Below are positions 8,772-17,460 of a stretch of DNA of 64,000 bases, piece by piece. Every line of letters begins with the position of its first letter. The stretch's first letter is position 1. Under the pieces are notes generated by a model. The model had not been told where the DNA came from and made no database searches. It was given only the letters and a program-made list of their open reading frames with translations. Made by a program: the position numbers and the translations under genes. This DNA is from Geodermatophilus arenarius. Lineage in GTDB: Bacteria > Actinomycetota > Actinomycetes > Mycobacteriales > Geodermatophilaceae. The stretch lies in the NCBI RefSeq assembly GCF_042654585.1, contig NZ_JBHSGR010000020.1, forward strand, positions 37,632-101,631, read 5' to 3'.

Positions 8772-9865
8772 GGCACGCGGTGGTCATGGCGGGAGGCTCC
8801 GGGACCCGGTTGTGGCCGCTGTCGCGCGCCGCCCGGCCCAAGCAGCTGCTCGACGTGCTCCAGGACGGCGACGGCCCTCCGCACAGCCTGCTGGCCGAGG
8901 CCTTCACCCGGCTGGAGGCCGTGCTCCCGGCCGAGCGGATCTGGGTCTGCACCGCGGCCCGCTACGGCGCCCAGGTGCGGGCGGCCCTGCCGCGGCTGCG
9001 ACCGGACCGGCTGGTGCTCGAGCCGGTCGCCCGCGACACCGCCAACGCCGTCGGGCTGGCCGCCGCCCTGGTCGCCGAGGCCGACCCCGACGCCGAGCTG
9101 GCCGTCGTGAGCGCCGACCACGTGATCCGCCCGGTCGAGCGGTTCGCCGCCACGCTGACCACCGCCTTCGACGCCGTGACCGCGCGGCCGCGGGCGCTGG
9201 TCACCCTCGGCATCACGCCGACCGCCCCGGCGACCGGCTTCGGCTACGTCCGCCGCGGCCCGGCCACCGAGGTGCCCGGGGTCGCCGAGGCCGCCGCGTT
9301 CAAGGAGAAGCCCGACCGCGCCACCGCCGAGGCCTACCTGGCGTCGGGTGAGTACCTGTGGAACTCCGGCATGTTCGTCTGGCGGGCCCGCACCGTCCTC
9401 GATGCGCTGGCCGACCACCTGCCGGCGTCGGCGGAGGGGCTGGCGCGGATCGTGGCCGCGCCGGCCGGCGCGGAGCGCGACGCCGTCCTCGCCGAGGTGT
9501 TCCCGACGCTGCCGAAGACCAGCGTCGACTACGCCGTCCTCGAGCCCGCGGCCACCGAGCCCGGCCGGGTGCTGGTCGCCGACCTCGACGTCGAGTGGCT
9601 CGACGTCGGCTCGTGGCCGGCGCTGGCGCAGACGCTGGCCGCCGCCGACGGCAACGCCGTGGGCGGGCTCGCGGTGACCCTCGACAGCGCGGGCAACATC
9701 GTGTTCAGCGACGACCCGGAGCACCTCGTGGCGCTGGTCGGGGTCCGCGACAGCGTCGTCGTGGCCACCGCCGACGTCACGATGGTCTGCCCGGTGTCCG
9801 ACGCCGAGCGGGTCAAGCAGCTGCTGTCCGCCGTGGAGGAGCGGCACGGTGCCCGCTTCAGCTGA
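8768..9865 (+). CDS. manC: Mannose-1-phosphate guanylyltransferase
   Basis: A 365-residue nucleotidyltransferase making GDP-mannose from mannose-1-phosphate and GTP for mannolipids, lipomannan and glycoprotein mannosylation. The N-terminal signature GGSGTRLWP (9-17) followed by RPKQ, the central SADHVI, FKEKPD and WNSGMF segments, and the C-terminal VEWLDVGSW are family hallmarks. Length fits the short single-domain form without the fused isomerase domain found in many AlgA-type enzymes; the isomerase is encoded separately here by manA. The start ATG at 8768 overlaps the preceding stop (ATGA) and has GAGGAGG upstream. A copy of the dispersed palindromic 3' element follows. Confidence 0.92.
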   Translation: MRHAVVMAGGSGTRLWPLSRAARPKQLLDVLQDGDGPPHSLLAEAFTRLEAVLPAERIWVCTAARYGAQVRAALPRLRPDRLVLEPVARDTANAVGLAAALVAEADPDAELAVVSADHVIRPVERFAATLTTAFDAVTARPRALVTLGITPTAPATGFGYVRRGPATEVPGVAEAAAFKEKPDRATAEAYLASGEYLWNSGMFVWRARTVLDALADHLPASAEGLARIVAAPAGAERDAVLAEVFPTLPKTSVDYAVLEPAATEPGRVLVADLDVEWLDVGSWPALAQTLAAADGNAVGGLAVTLDSAGNIVFSDDPEHLVALVGVRDSVVVATADVTMVCPVSDAERVKQLLSAVEERHGARFS

Positions 9866-9866
9866 A

Positions 9867-9927
9867 GGACCCTCCTGCCCCCCACCGCTCGGGGGCTCGC
9901 GGCGGACCCCTGCAGGAGGGCCGGTCC
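9867..9927 (+). repeat. Dispersed palindromic 3'-end element, copy A
   Basis: Begins one base after the manC stop. The nine-base arms CCCTCCTGC (9870-9878) and GCAGGAGGG (9912-9920) enclose a C-tract and the core CGCTCGGGGGCTCGCGGCGG. Related copies lie at 18371, 27170, 31526 and 33924. Probably acts as a transcription terminator. Confidence 0.7.
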
Positions 9928-9961
9928 AGCACGTCACCGTGTGCGTGGTGTGATGCCGGTC

Positions 9962-10732
9962 ATGAAGAACTTCGACGTCGCAGCTGTCGTGTCCGGTGGG
10001 GCCTCCGGTCTCGGGGAGGCCACCTCCCGCGCGCTCGCCGCGCGCGGTGCCGCGGTCACCATCGTCGACCTCAACGAGGAGCGCGGGAAGGCGCTGGCCG
10101 ACGAGCTCGGCGGGCACACCACCTTCGTCCGCACCGACGTCACCGACGAGTCCCAGGTGGCCGCCGCGATCGAGGACGCCACCGGCAAGGACCGGCCGCT
10201 GCGCGTCGCGGTCAACTGCGCGGGCATCGGCTGGGCGCAGCGCACGGTCGGCAAGGGCAACACCCCGCACGACCTCGACCCGTTCCTCCGCACGGTGATG
10301 GTCAACCTGGTCGGGACCTTCAACGTGCTGCGCCTGGCCGCCGCCGCCATGGCCGCCACCGAGCCGGAGGAGGACGGGGAGCGCGGCGTCGTCGTCAACA
10401 CCGCCTCGATCGCCGCCTACGACGGCCAGATCGGCCAGGTGGCCTACAGCGCCTCCAAGGGCGGCATCGTCGGCATGACGCTGCCGGCCGCGCGGGACCT
10501 GTCCAGCGTCGGCGTGCGGGTGTGCACCATCGCCCCCGGCCTGGTCGACACCCCGCTGCTCGGCGGCCTGCCCGAGGAGGCCCGCACCGCGCTGGCCAAC
10601 GGCATCCCGTTCCCCAAGCGGCTCGGCCGCCCCGACGACTTCGCCCAGCTGGCGCTCGCCATCGTCGAGCACGGCTACCTCAACGGCGAGGTCATCCGGA
10701 TGGACGGCGCGCTGCGCATGGCCCCCCGCTGA
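9962..10732 (+). CDS. SDR family oxidoreductase, 3-hydroxyacyl-CoA dehydrogenase-like
   Basis: A 256-residue short-chain dehydrogenase. Visible are the NAD-binding GGASGLG (12-18), the acidic end of strand 2 (VDLNEE, which favours NAD over NADP), NCAGIG, the catalytic Ser/Tyr/Lys set in NTASIAAYDG and AYSASKGG, and IAPGLVDTPLL. The pattern, including IPFPKRLGRPDDFA, is closest to HSD17B10-type 3-hydroxyacyl-CoA dehydrogenases of beta-oxidation. ATG at 9962 places the first strand at the usual distance; ATG at 9953 and GTG at 9941 are alternatives, and none has a clear Shine-Dalgarno. It stands alone between manC and the glycosylase gene. Confidence 0.85.
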   Translation: MKNFDVAAVVSGGASGLGEATSRALAARGAAVTIVDLNEERGKALADELGGHTTFVRTDVTDESQVAAAIEDATGKDRPLRVAVNCAGIGWAQRTVGKGNTPHDLDPFLRTVMVNLVGTFNVLRLAAAAMAATEPEEDGERGVVVNTASIAAYDGQIGQVAYSASKGGIVGMTLPAARDLSSVGVRVCTIAPGLVDTPLLGGLPEEARTALANGIPFPKRLGRPDDFAQLALAIVEHGYLNGEVIRMDGALRMAPR

Positions 10733-10748
10733 CTCCCCGGAGACCCGC

Positions 10749-11717
10749 GTGACCGCTGCACCGCCGGCCCCGACCCCGCCGGCACCCGCACCCCCCGCCG
10801 TCCTCGCCGGCGCCGACTTCACCGACTGCTGGCGGCCGGACTGGCGCTTCGACCTGGAGGCGGTGCTGCGCCCCCACCAGCGCAGCGCCGGGGACCCCGC
10901 GATGCAGTGGGACGGGGACGCCGTCTGGCGGACGACGACCACCCCGTGCGGGCCCGCCACGGTGCGCGTCACCCACCGCGGCGGCGAGGTGCGGGTGCAG
11001 GCGTGGGGCCCGGGCGCGGAGTGGGCCGGCACGGCGGTGCCCGGCTGGCTCGGTGCCCACGACGACTGCGCGGACTTCGACCCGGACTGCCACCCGCTGG
11101 TCCGCGAGATCGCCCGGCGCACGCCCGACCTGCGGCTGGGCCGCACCGGTCGCACCTGGGACGCGCTGGTCCCGGCGGTGCTGGAGCAGAAGGTCACCGT
11201 CGTCGAGGCGCACCGGGTGTGGCGGGCGCTGCTCCGGCTGGCCGGCGACCCCGCGCCCGGCCCCGCCCCCGAGGGCATGCGGGTGCTGCCCTCGCCGCGG
11301 CGGCTGCGGGAGGTCACCGACTGGGAGTGGCACCGCTGCGGCCTCGACGGCGCCCGCCGGCGGGCGCTGCTGCACGTGGCGTCGGTCGCCCACGCGCTCG
11401 AGCCGGACGACGGCTGCGACTCGCCGACCCTCCAGCGCAAGCTGCGCACGGTGCCGGGCATCGGGGTGTGGACGGCGGCCGAGGTCGTCCAGCGCACGCA
11501 CGGCTGCCCCGACACCGTCAGCTACGGCGACTACCACCTGAAGAACCTGGTGGGCTGGTCGCTGGCCGGCCGGAGGACCGACGACGACGGGATGATGGAG
11601 CTGCTCGAGCCCTGGCGCGGGCACCGGCAGCGGGTGGTGCGGCTGCTGCACGTCGGCGGGAGCATGCCGCCCCGCCGCGGCCCCCGGATGGCGCCGACGG
11701 ACCACCGCCGCTTCTGA
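10749..11717 (+). CDS. DNA-3-methyladenine glycosylase 2 family (AlkA/HhH-GPD)
   Basis: A 322-residue helix-hairpin-helix glycosylase expected to remove alkylated bases from DNA. The HhH element is VPGIGVWTAAEV near residue 240, followed by SYGDYHLKN with the Asp expected as catalytic residue. A Pro/Ala-rich N-terminal tail of about 20 residues precedes a beta-rich N-terminal domain as in AlkA. GTG at 10749 is 16 bases after the SDR stop, so the two may be cotranscribed, although their functions are unrelated. It converges on rmlA. Confidence 0.85.
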   Translation: MTAAPPAPTPPAPAPPAVLAGADFTDCWRPDWRFDLEAVLRPHQRSAGDPAMQWDGDAVWRTTTTPCGPATVRVTHRGGEVRVQAWGPGAEWAGTAVPGWLGAHDDCADFDPDCHPLVREIARRTPDLRLGRTGRTWDALVPAVLEQKVTVVEAHRVWRALLRLAGDPAPGPAPEGMRVLPSPRRLREVTDWEWHRCGLDGARRRALLHVASVAHALEPDDGCDSPTLQRKLRTVPGIGVWTAAEVVQRTHGCPDTVSYGDYHLKNLVGWSLAGRRTDDDGMMELLEPWRGHRQRVVRLLHVGGSMPPRRGPRMAPTDHRRF

Positions 11718-11861
11718 CCGCGGCCGGCCGGTCGCCGTGTGCACGAGGCGCGGCTGCCCGGCCGTCGCGGGCGCGCTGTGTGCACACACCGGGCCCTGGA
11801 GGCCCCGCGAGACCCTGGCGAGTGCACTCCCGGCGCCGCCCGGTCGCGCCGGGCGCCGTCC

Positions 11862-12734
11862 TCAGGGGCGCGGGTCGTCCAGGAGGCGCAGCAGGTAGTC
11901 GCCGTAGCCGCTCTTGCCCAGGGGCCCGGCGGCGCGGCGCAGGCCGTCGTCGTCGAGCCAGCCCTGCCGCCAGGCGACCTCCTCGATGCAGCCGATCTTG
12001 AGGCCCTGCCGCTCCTCGACCACCGAGACGAACTCCGTCGCCTGACGCAGCGAGGCGAACGTCCCCGTGTCCAGCCAGGCGGTGCCGCGGTCGAGGACGG
12101 TGACGGTCAGCCGGCCCTGCCGCAGGTAGTGCTCGTTGACCGCGGTGATCTCGAGCTCGCCGCGGGCGCTGGGCCGGATGCCGCGGGCCACCTCGACCAC
12201 CGACGACTCGTAGAAGTACAGCCCGGGCACGGCGTAGGAGCTCTTGGGCCTCGCCGGCTTCTCCTCGATGGAGAGCACCGTGCCGCTGCCGTCGAACTCC
12301 ACGACGCCGTAGTCCTGCGGGTTGGCCACGTGGTAGGCGAACACGTGCCCGCCGTCGGGGGCGGGCAGCCGTCCCAGCGCCGTCCCGAGGCCCGCGCCGT
12401 AGAAGATGTTGTCGCCCAGGACCAGCGCCACGGCCTCGTCACCGACGAAACCGGCGCCGATGAGGAAGGCCTGCGCCAGGCCCTCGGGCTTCTCCTGCAC
12501 GGCGTACTCGATCCGCATCCCGAGCCGGCTGCCGTCGCCGAGCAGCGCCCGGAACGCGGCCTGGTCGCCCGGGGTGGTGATCACCAGCACCTCGCGGACG
12601 CCGGCCATCATCAGCGTGGAGAGCGGGTAGTACACCATCGGCTTGTCGTAGACCGGCATGAGCTGCTTGCTCACCGCCTGGGTGATGGGGAACAGGCGGC
12701 TCCCCGTGCCTCCGGCCAGGATGATCCCCCGCAT
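11862..12734 (-). CDS. rmlA: Glucose-1-phosphate thymidylyltransferase
   Basis: A 290-residue enzyme joining glucose-1-phosphate and dTTP to give dTDP-glucose, the first step to dTDP-L-rhamnose. The whole family pattern is present: LAGGTGSRLFPIT at the N-terminus, SKQLMPVYDKPM, YAVQEKPEGLAQA, VLGDNIFYG, GELEITAVNEHYL, and RGTAWLDTGT. Length is standard for RmlA/RfbA. ATG at 12734 is 29 bp after the fbiB stop, so fbiA-fbiB-rmlA probably form one minus-strand operon. RmlB, C and D are not in this window. The product fits the rhamnosyltransferase-like gene at 7.8 kb. Confidence 0.93.
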   Translation of the reverse strand: MRGIILAGGTGSRLFPITQAVSKQLMPVYDKPMVYYPLSTLMMAGVREVLVITTPGDQAAFRALLGDGSRLGMRIEYAVQEKPEGLAQAFLIGAGFVGDEAVALVLGDNIFYGAGLGTALGRLPAPDGGHVFAYHVANPQDYGVVEFDGSGTVLSIEEKPARPKSSYAVPGLYFYESSVVEVARGIRPSARGELEITAVNEHYLRQGRLTVTVLDRGTAWLDTGTFASLRQATEFVSVVEERQGLKIGCIEEVAWRQGWLDDDGLRRAAGPLGKSGYGDYLLRLLDDPRP

Positions 12735-12763
12735 GACCGGCGACGCTAGCGGCTGCCGGCCGG

Positions 12764-13819
12764 TCAGGCCCGGGGGGAGCCCAGCCACAACCTCCCGACG
12801 AGTGAGGACCCGCCCGGCGTGCCGACCGGCTCCCACCGGGTGGCCCAGCCCTCGGCGTGCAGCTGGACGAGCACGGCCCCGATGTGCGCGCCGAGGTTCA
12901 GCGCGGCGGTGACCGTGGCGCGCTCGGGGAGGTGGACGTCGACCACGCCGTCGCCCTCGCCGCCGTGCCGCAGCACCACCGGGAACTCCGGCAGCGCGGC
13001 GCTGGCCACCCGGAACGCCTCGGCGACCGCCTCGCGGTCCCCGGGCCGCGGCACCAGGTCGCGGACCGGCTGCCGGCTGGCGACCAGGTCGCGGCTGCCG
13101 TAGGGGAACAGGTCGCCGGGGCCCAGCCGCACCAGCGGCCGGGTGCCCGTGTCCTCGGCGGGCACCTCGAACCGGAGCCCCCGCACGACGGCGACCGGCA
13201 CACCGTCGAGCTTGCCCTTGACCAGGTCCGCGGCCGCGGCGACCTCGTCGACGACGGCCGTCTGCGTCGTCTCCAGCCGGTTGCCGTGCGCGTCGACCGC
13301 GCCGCGGTGGTCGGTGAGCGCCGCGATCCCCGCCGAGCCGACGGCGACGTCGGTCAGCCCCTCCCGCCAGGTGCGGCCGAAGGTGTCGCTGACGACCACC
13401 GCCACCTCGACGCCGAGCAGCGCGCGCAGCCGGTCGCGCAGCCCGCGGGCGGAGGCGTCGGCGTCGGCGGGGAGCAGGACGAGCGAGTCGCCGGGCACGT
13501 TCGAGGCGTCGACGCCGGCGGCGGCGACCACCCAGCCGTGCCGCGTCTCGACGATCTTCAGCGGCCCGCGCCGGGCGACGACGCGGACGCTCTCGTCGTC
13601 GATCGCCCGCTGCCGCACCGCCTCGCGGTCGGCGCCCGGCGGCACCGGGACCACCCGGCCCTCCACCTTGGACACCACCTTGGAGGTCACGACGACGACG
13701 TCGCCGTCGGCCAGCCACGGCGCGGCGCCGGCGACCGCCCCCGCCAGGTCGTCCCCGGCGGTGAACTCCGGCAGCCCCCGGACGGGCAGGACCCGCAGAC
13801 CCCCGGCCGGTTCAGCCAT
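12764..13819 (-). CDS. fbiB: Coenzyme F420-0:L-glutamate ligase (FbiB) with shortened C-terminal part
   Basis: A 351-residue protein. Residues about 8-250 are the CofE ligase domain that adds glutamates to F420-0 using GTP: VVVTSKVVSKVEGR, ETRHGWVVAAAGVDASN, SDTFGRTWREGLTDVAVG and VKGKLDGVPVAVVRG. In mycobacterial FbiB (about 448 residues) a nitroreductase-fold domain of some 200 residues follows. Here only about 100 follow, with AALNLGAHIGAVLVQLHAEG vaguely like one of its helices. The ligase should work; the second activity may be absent or altered. The start overlaps the fbiA stop by eight bases. Confidence 0.88.
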   Translation of the reverse strand: MAEPAGGLRVLPVRGLPEFTAGDDLAGAVAGAAPWLADGDVVVVTSKVVSKVEGRVVPVPPGADREAVRQRAIDDESVRVVARRGPLKIVETRHGWVVAAAGVDASNVPGDSLVLLPADADASARGLRDRLRALLGVEVAVVVSDTFGRTWREGLTDVAVGSAGIAALTDHRGAVDAHGNRLETTQTAVVDEVAAAADLVKGKLDGVPVAVVRGLRFEVPAEDTGTRPLVRLGPGDLFPYGSRDLVASRQPVRDLVPRPGDREAVAEAFRVASAALPEFPVVLRHGGEGDGVVDVHLPERATVTAALNLGAHIGAVLVQLHAEGWATRWEPVGTPGGSSLVGRLWLGSPRA

Positions 13820-14783
13820 CGACCGAGACGCCCGCGGCGTCCAGCGCGGCCCGGGCCATCGCGGCCGTGGCCTCGGGGGAGCTCATGAGCAGCGGCACCG
13901 CGCGCACGTCGACGCCGGGCACCTCGGCGCGGTCGCCGGTGTGCACCAGCCAGGCGTCGAGCAGGCCGCCGTCGGACCGCGCGCCGTAGTGCCGCCCGAC
14001 GCCCTCGGCGCTGACCTCGACGCCGAGCACCGGCAGGCAGCGGTCGGCCATGCCGCGGACGACGTCGCCGCCGACGACGGGGGAGATCCCGACGACCCGG
14101 CCCGGGGTGGCGCGCAGCGCGTCGCGCAGGCCGGGGACGCCCAGGATCGTGCCGATCGACACCACCGGGTTCGACGGCGCCAGCACGACGGCGTCGGCGC
14201 GGGCCAGCGCCTCGACGACGCCCGGTGCCGGGCGGGCCTGCTCGGCGCCGACCTGGACGAAGGCGTGCGGCTCGAGCCCGGCGCGGTGGCGCACCCACCA
14301 CTCCTGGAAGTGGATCGCGCTGCGCCGCCCGCTGCCGGGGTCGTCGACGACGACGTGCGTCTCGACCCGCTGGTCGCTCATCGGCAGCACGGTGACCCCC
14401 GGCTGCCAGCGGTCGGCGAGCGCGGCGGTGACGTCCGAGAGCGGGTAGCCGGCGTCGAGCATGCGGGTGCGGACGAGGTGGGTGGCCAGGTCGCGGTCGC
14501 CCAGGCCGAACCAGGTGGGCTCGGCGCCGTAGGCGGCCAGCTCCTCCTTGACCGTCCAGGACTCGCCGGCCCGGCCCCAGCCGCGCTCGGGGTCGATGCC
14601 CCCGCCGAGGGTGTAGACGACGGTGTCGAGGTCCGGGCAGATCCGCAGCCCGTGCATCGTCACGTCGTCGCCGGTGTTGACCACCGCGGTGACCGACGAG
14701 GGCGGTGCCACCTCCCGCAGACCGGTCAGGAACCGGGCCCCGCCGACGCCACCGGCGAGCACGACGATCTCCACGAAAGTCAT
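13812..14783 (-). CDS. fbiA: 2-phospho-L-lactate (phosphoenolpyruvate) transferase, F420 synthesis
   Basis: A 323-residue CofD/FbiA protein that joins the phospho-lactyl or enolpyruvyl-guanosine intermediate to the deazaflavin Fo. Motifs seen are VVLAGGVGGARFLTGL at the N-terminus, VNTGDDVTMHGLRICPDLDTV, and VVLAPSNPVVSIGTIL followed by GISPVVGG. ATG at 14783 puts the first strand at residue 4; GTG at 14774 and GTG at 14807 are alternatives. It is the first gene of fbiA-fbiB-rmlA and is transcribed away from whiB, an arrangement also known from mycobacteria. Confidence 0.92.
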   Translation of the reverse strand: MTFVEIVVLAGGVGGARFLTGLREVAPPSSVTAVVNTGDDVTMHGLRICPDLDTVVYTLGGGIDPERGWGRAGESWTVKEELAAYGAEPTWFGLGDRDLATHLVRTRMLDAGYPLSDVTAALADRWQPGVTVLPMSDQRVETHVVVDDPGSGRRSAIHFQEWWVRHRAGLEPHAFVQVGAEQARPAPGVVEALARADAVVLAPSNPVVSIGTILGVPGLRDALRATPGRVVGISPVVGGDVVRGMADRCLPVLGVEVSAEGVGRHYGARSDGGLLDAWLVHTGDRAEVPGVDVRAVPLLMSSPEATAAMARAALDAAGVSVDG

Positions 14784-14900
14784 CGTGCCCCATGGGCACT
14801 TGTCCACTGTTCGACGGGCGTGTCGGCTGCGTGGACGAGAAGTGACGAACGGCGTGTGACGGGTGTGGCCCGTGTGGTCAACCGCTTACACCGGGCGAAG

Positions 14901-14930
14901 TTGACGCTCGGGCAACGACACGCGTGTAAT
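14901..14930 (+). promoter_or_regulatory. Probable whiB promoter
   Basis: TTGACG (14901-14906) and TGTAAT (14925-14930) are separated by 18 bp and lie about 60 bp before the whiB ATG. This is the best sigma-70-type promoter match in the window. It is located in the 209-bp gap between the divergent fbiA and whiB genes. Confidence 0.6.
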
Positions 14931-14992
14931 TCCCGCGGTGTGCGGCGCGGAGCAACCGCGTCCGGGACGAGAGCGAGAGGGGACGCATCGTC

Positions 14993-15328
14993 ATGGCAGA
15001 GGTCTCGTGGCTGAGTGACTACGTCGGCGGGTCGGAGCGGGGCTCCCGCAACAGCGGGCCGGCCGACCAGGGCCTGATGGGGCTGCTCGGCATGGGCCTG
15101 GCCGACGACGTCGCGTCCTGGCAGGAGCGCGCGCTGTGCGCCGAGACCGACCCGGAGGCGTTCTTCCCCGAGAAGGGCGGTTCCACGCGCGAGGCGAAGA
15201 AGATCTGCACCGGCTGCGAGGTCAAGGCCGAGTGCCTGGAGTACGCGCTCGCCAACGACGAGCGGTTCGGCATCTGGGGCGGGCTCTCCGAGCGGGAGCG
15301 CCGCCGCCTGCGCCGCCGCGCCATCTGA
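14993..15328 (+). CDS. whiB: WhiB family iron-sulfur transcription factor (WhiB2/WhmD-like)
   Basis: A 111-residue WhiB protein. The four cluster-ligand cysteines are C49, C72, C75 and C81 in the C-x22-C-x2-C-x5-C spacing of the family, followed by GIWGG (93-97) and a basic C-terminal helix (RERRRLRRRA). A 40-residue N-terminal extension and the position beside fbiA fit WhiB2 (WhmD), which controls septation and division genes with SigA. GAGAGGGG upstream of the ATG is a plausible ribosome binding site. A hairpin terminator follows. Confidence 0.92.
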   Translation: MAEVSWLSDYVGGSERGSRNSGPADQGLMGLLGMGLADDVASWQERALCAETDPEAFFPEKGGSTREAKKICTGCEVKAECLEYALANDERFGIWGGLSERERRRLRRRAI

Positions 15329-15394
15329 CCCCCGGCGTCCGGGGACGGACGGGACCGCCCAGCACACCGGCGTGCGACGTCCCCCGACCCCTCC

Positions 15395-15420
15395 CACAGC
15401 CCCCGACCACAGCCCCCGAC
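15395..15420 (+). repeat. 13-bp tandem duplication
   Basis: CACAGCCCCCGAC occurs twice head to tail after whiB. The second copy supplies the left arm of the downstream hairpin, so the duplication may have arisen from the terminator arm itself. Confidence 0.7.
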
Positions 15421-15440
15421 GGCAGTGCCGCCGGGGGCTG
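15410..15440 (+). terminator. whiB terminator hairpin
   Basis: Nine-base arms CAGCCCCCG (15410-15418) and CGGGGGCTG (15432-15440), with a further four-base inner stem. It lies 81 bp after the whiB stop. Confidence 0.65.
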
Positions 15441-15450
15441 CGTCGTCCCG

Positions 15451-15483
15451 GCGGCGTCTCGGCGGCGTCTCGGCGGCGTCCCG
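15451..15483 (+). repeat. 11-bp tandem repeat, three copies
   Basis: Three head-to-tail copies of GCGGCGTCTCG, the last with one change, lie between whiB and the next gene. No function is apparent; the length is not a multiple of three and the region appears non-coding. Confidence 0.6.
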
Positions 15484-15515
15484 GCGGCCGGACGGCGGTG
15501 TGGTCGGATGACCCG

Positions 15516-16418
15516 GTGACCGGAGCGGACAGGGACACCCGGACGGCGCTGGGCCGGGCCCGCGTGGTCCGCGAGGTCCGGGCCGCCGTCCCGCTCGCCC
15601 GGGACCTCGCCGCGCCGCTGACCGCCGCGGCGCCCTGGCTGACCACCGTGCTGTCGGTGCAGTCGGCGCACCCGCGACCGCGGCTGGTGCCCGCCGCGGT
15701 CGTCGTCGAGCCGCGCTGGTCGGGCCGGCCCGACGCGCTGGCCCTGCTCGCCCTGGCCACCGCCGGCCCGGTGGTCACCGCGACCCTGCTCGGCGACGGC
15801 CTCCCGGTCCCCGGCGGCCGGCCGCCGGCGCGGCTGCTGGCCCGCGACGACGACGCCGCCGAGCGCCTGGCAGCGGGCGTGCTCGGCCTGCTCACCGGGC
15901 TGCGCCGGCCCTGGCGGCTGCGGCTGGCCGGGCTGCCGCTGGGCGACCCGACCGTGCGGGCACTGGCCCGGCTGCGCCCCGACGCCCGGGTCGCCACCTC
16001 CCGCAGCACGCTGCTCGCCGACGGCCTGGACGACGTCGCACCCGGCCGGGTCGTCCGCAGCCGGGACCCCCGCGACCTCGACCGCGCGCTGCCGGCCCTG
16101 CTCGCGACCGCGCCCGACGCGCGGGCCCGCGACCTCGTCCGCGCGGCCGCCCGGCTGCACGCCGCCCTCGGCCGGGTCGAGGTCGCCACGGTCACCGACG
16201 GCGGGCGGCTGAGCGCCGGGCTGCTCACGCTGGTCGACGGCGCGGACCGGCTGCCGTGGTGGGGCCGCTCCGGGATCGGCGGGCTGGGCACCGTCCGGGG
16301 CGCGCCGCTGGTCGGCGTCGCGGTGTCCGGCCGGGGCCGGGTGCTGCGGCCGGTGCTGGACCGCGCGGCCCGGCTGGTCCCCGCGCTGCCGGTCAGCCGG
16401 CGACGCGGATCCGGCTGA
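15516..16418 (+). CDS. Conserved hypothetical protein
   Basis: A 300-residue Leu/Ala/Arg-rich protein of unrecognised family. GTG at 15516 is chosen because the sequence before it is low-complexity and overlaps the tandem repeats. The sequence looks like an alpha/beta globular protein, with an internal segment VLGLLTGLRRPWRLRLAGLPLGDP followed by short strand-turn motifs. There is no signal peptide and no clear membrane helix. Its 3' end overlaps the convergent neighbour by 26 bp. It occupies the place next to whiB where mycobacteria carry other small conserved genes. No function is proposed. Confidence 0.65.
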   Translation: MTGADRDTRTALGRARVVREVRAAVPLARDLAAPLTAAAPWLTTVLSVQSAHPRPRLVPAAVVVEPRWSGRPDALALLALATAGPVVTATLLGDGLPVPGGRPPARLLARDDDAAERLAAGVLGLLTGLRRPWRLRLAGLPLGDPTVRALARLRPDARVATSRSTLLADGLDDVAPGRVVRSRDPRDLDRALPALLATAPDARARDLVRAAARLHAALGRVEVATVTDGGRLSAGLLTLVDGADRLPWWGRSGIGGLGTVRGAPLVGVAVSGRGRVLRPVLDRAARLVPALPVSRRRGSG

Positions 16419-17388
16419 GCGACGGGTCGGGCAGCGCCTCGGCCCGCTCGGTGCCGAGGAACAGCGTCCCGTCCGCCGGGGCCTCGCCGCCGTCGAGCCC
16501 ACCGGCCGGGGCCACGGTGACGCTCAGGTCGTAGACCCGGCCGGTGTACGCCGGCGGCGTCGCGGTGGGCCGGGTGTAGGTGGGGAAGCGGCCGGCGAGC
16601 CGCAGCGCGTCGCCGTCGCGGGTGACGGTCAGCGCCGGGGTGGGCAGGTCGGCGTACTCGGTGGGGACCGGCGTGCACCCGGCCGCCTCCGGGTCCGCGG
16701 GCGCGGTGGTGCCCAGGCAGTTCCAGGCGGGCAGCAGCACGTGCGCCAGTGCCGTCCCGTCGGTCCCGACGCTCACGCTCACCGACGGGTAGCCCACGGT
16801 GACGCCGACCGCGCGCCGCTCGAGCACCAGCCCGCCCAGGGCCAGCCGGGCGGCGACGCCGGCGTCACCGAGGGGCACCGACCGCGCGGCGAGCAGCCCC
16901 GCTCCGCGCTCGCCGGGCAGCGGGTCGGCGGGGACGGGGGGCAGCTCGGGCCGCGCGGGAGTGGGGGAGGCGGGCGGCGTGGACGGCCCGGGGACGGCCG
17001 GTCGCGGCGCGCCAGCGGCCACCGGCTCCCCGCGGTCGCTGCCCAGCGCGACGCCCGCGAGGACGGCGACCAGCGCGAGGCCCGCGGCGGCCAGCGCGGC
17101 CACTGTGCGGGCGGACGGGTCGGGTCCCGGCGGTGCCGCCGGCGCGGGGGCCGCGGCCGGTCGCGTCTCCGGGACCGGGGTGCCCGGCGGCGCCTCGAGG
17201 AACGCGGGCAGGTCGTCGACGGCCCAGTGGGGACCGGGCGGCCGCTCCGGCGGCGGGGGCCGCTCCTCCTGCCGCGGCCGGGCCGGCGCCCTCCGCCGGC
17301 TCAGCGCCAGCCTCGCGACGACCGCCACCAGCGCCACCAGGGCCACGCCGAGCACGACCCAGGGGGCGACCGGCGCGGGGGAGTCCAT
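16393..17388 (-). CDS. Hypothetical membrane-anchored protein
   Basis: A 331-residue protein starting at ATG 17388. The N-terminus is a hydrophobic helix (VVLGVALVALVAVVARLAL), then an Arg/Pro-rich linker, a second hydrophobic helix near residues 93-113 (VAALAAAGLALVAVLAGVAL), a Pro-rich stretch, and an extracellular beta-rich domain of about 180 residues with two cysteines (NCLG and GCTP) that could pair. No family is recognised. It is transcribed divergently from the phosphotransferase-like gene with a 72-bp gap, and it overlaps the convergent gene at its 3' end. Confidence 0.65.
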   Translation of the reverse strand: MDSPAPVAPWVVLGVALVALVAVVARLALSRRRAPARPRQEERPPPPERPPGPHWAVDDLPAFLEAPPGTPVPETRPAAAPAPAAPPGPDPSARTVAALAAAGLALVAVLAGVALGSDRGEPVAAGAPRPAVPGPSTPPASPTPARPELPPVPADPLPGERGAGLLAARSVPLGDAGVAARLALGGLVLERRAVGVTVGYPSVSVSVGTDGTALAHVLLPAWNCLGTTAPADPEAAGCTPVPTEYADLPTPALTVTRDGDALRLAGRFPTYTRPTATPPAYTGRVYDLSVTVAPAGGLDGGEAPADGTLFLGTERAEALPDPSLSRIRVAG

Positions 17389-17460
17389 CCCCCCGAGCAT
17401 CCCAGGGGCCGCCCGGGGGGATCCCGTGCGGCACACCGGGCCGCCTGACACGATCCCGGC

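Noticed and set aside
11718..11861. Three GTGCAC sites and a weak GC hairpin in the convergent gap between the glycosylase gene and rmlA
   Set aside because: The stem is only seven pairs and the sites are short; nothing distinguishes them from chance.
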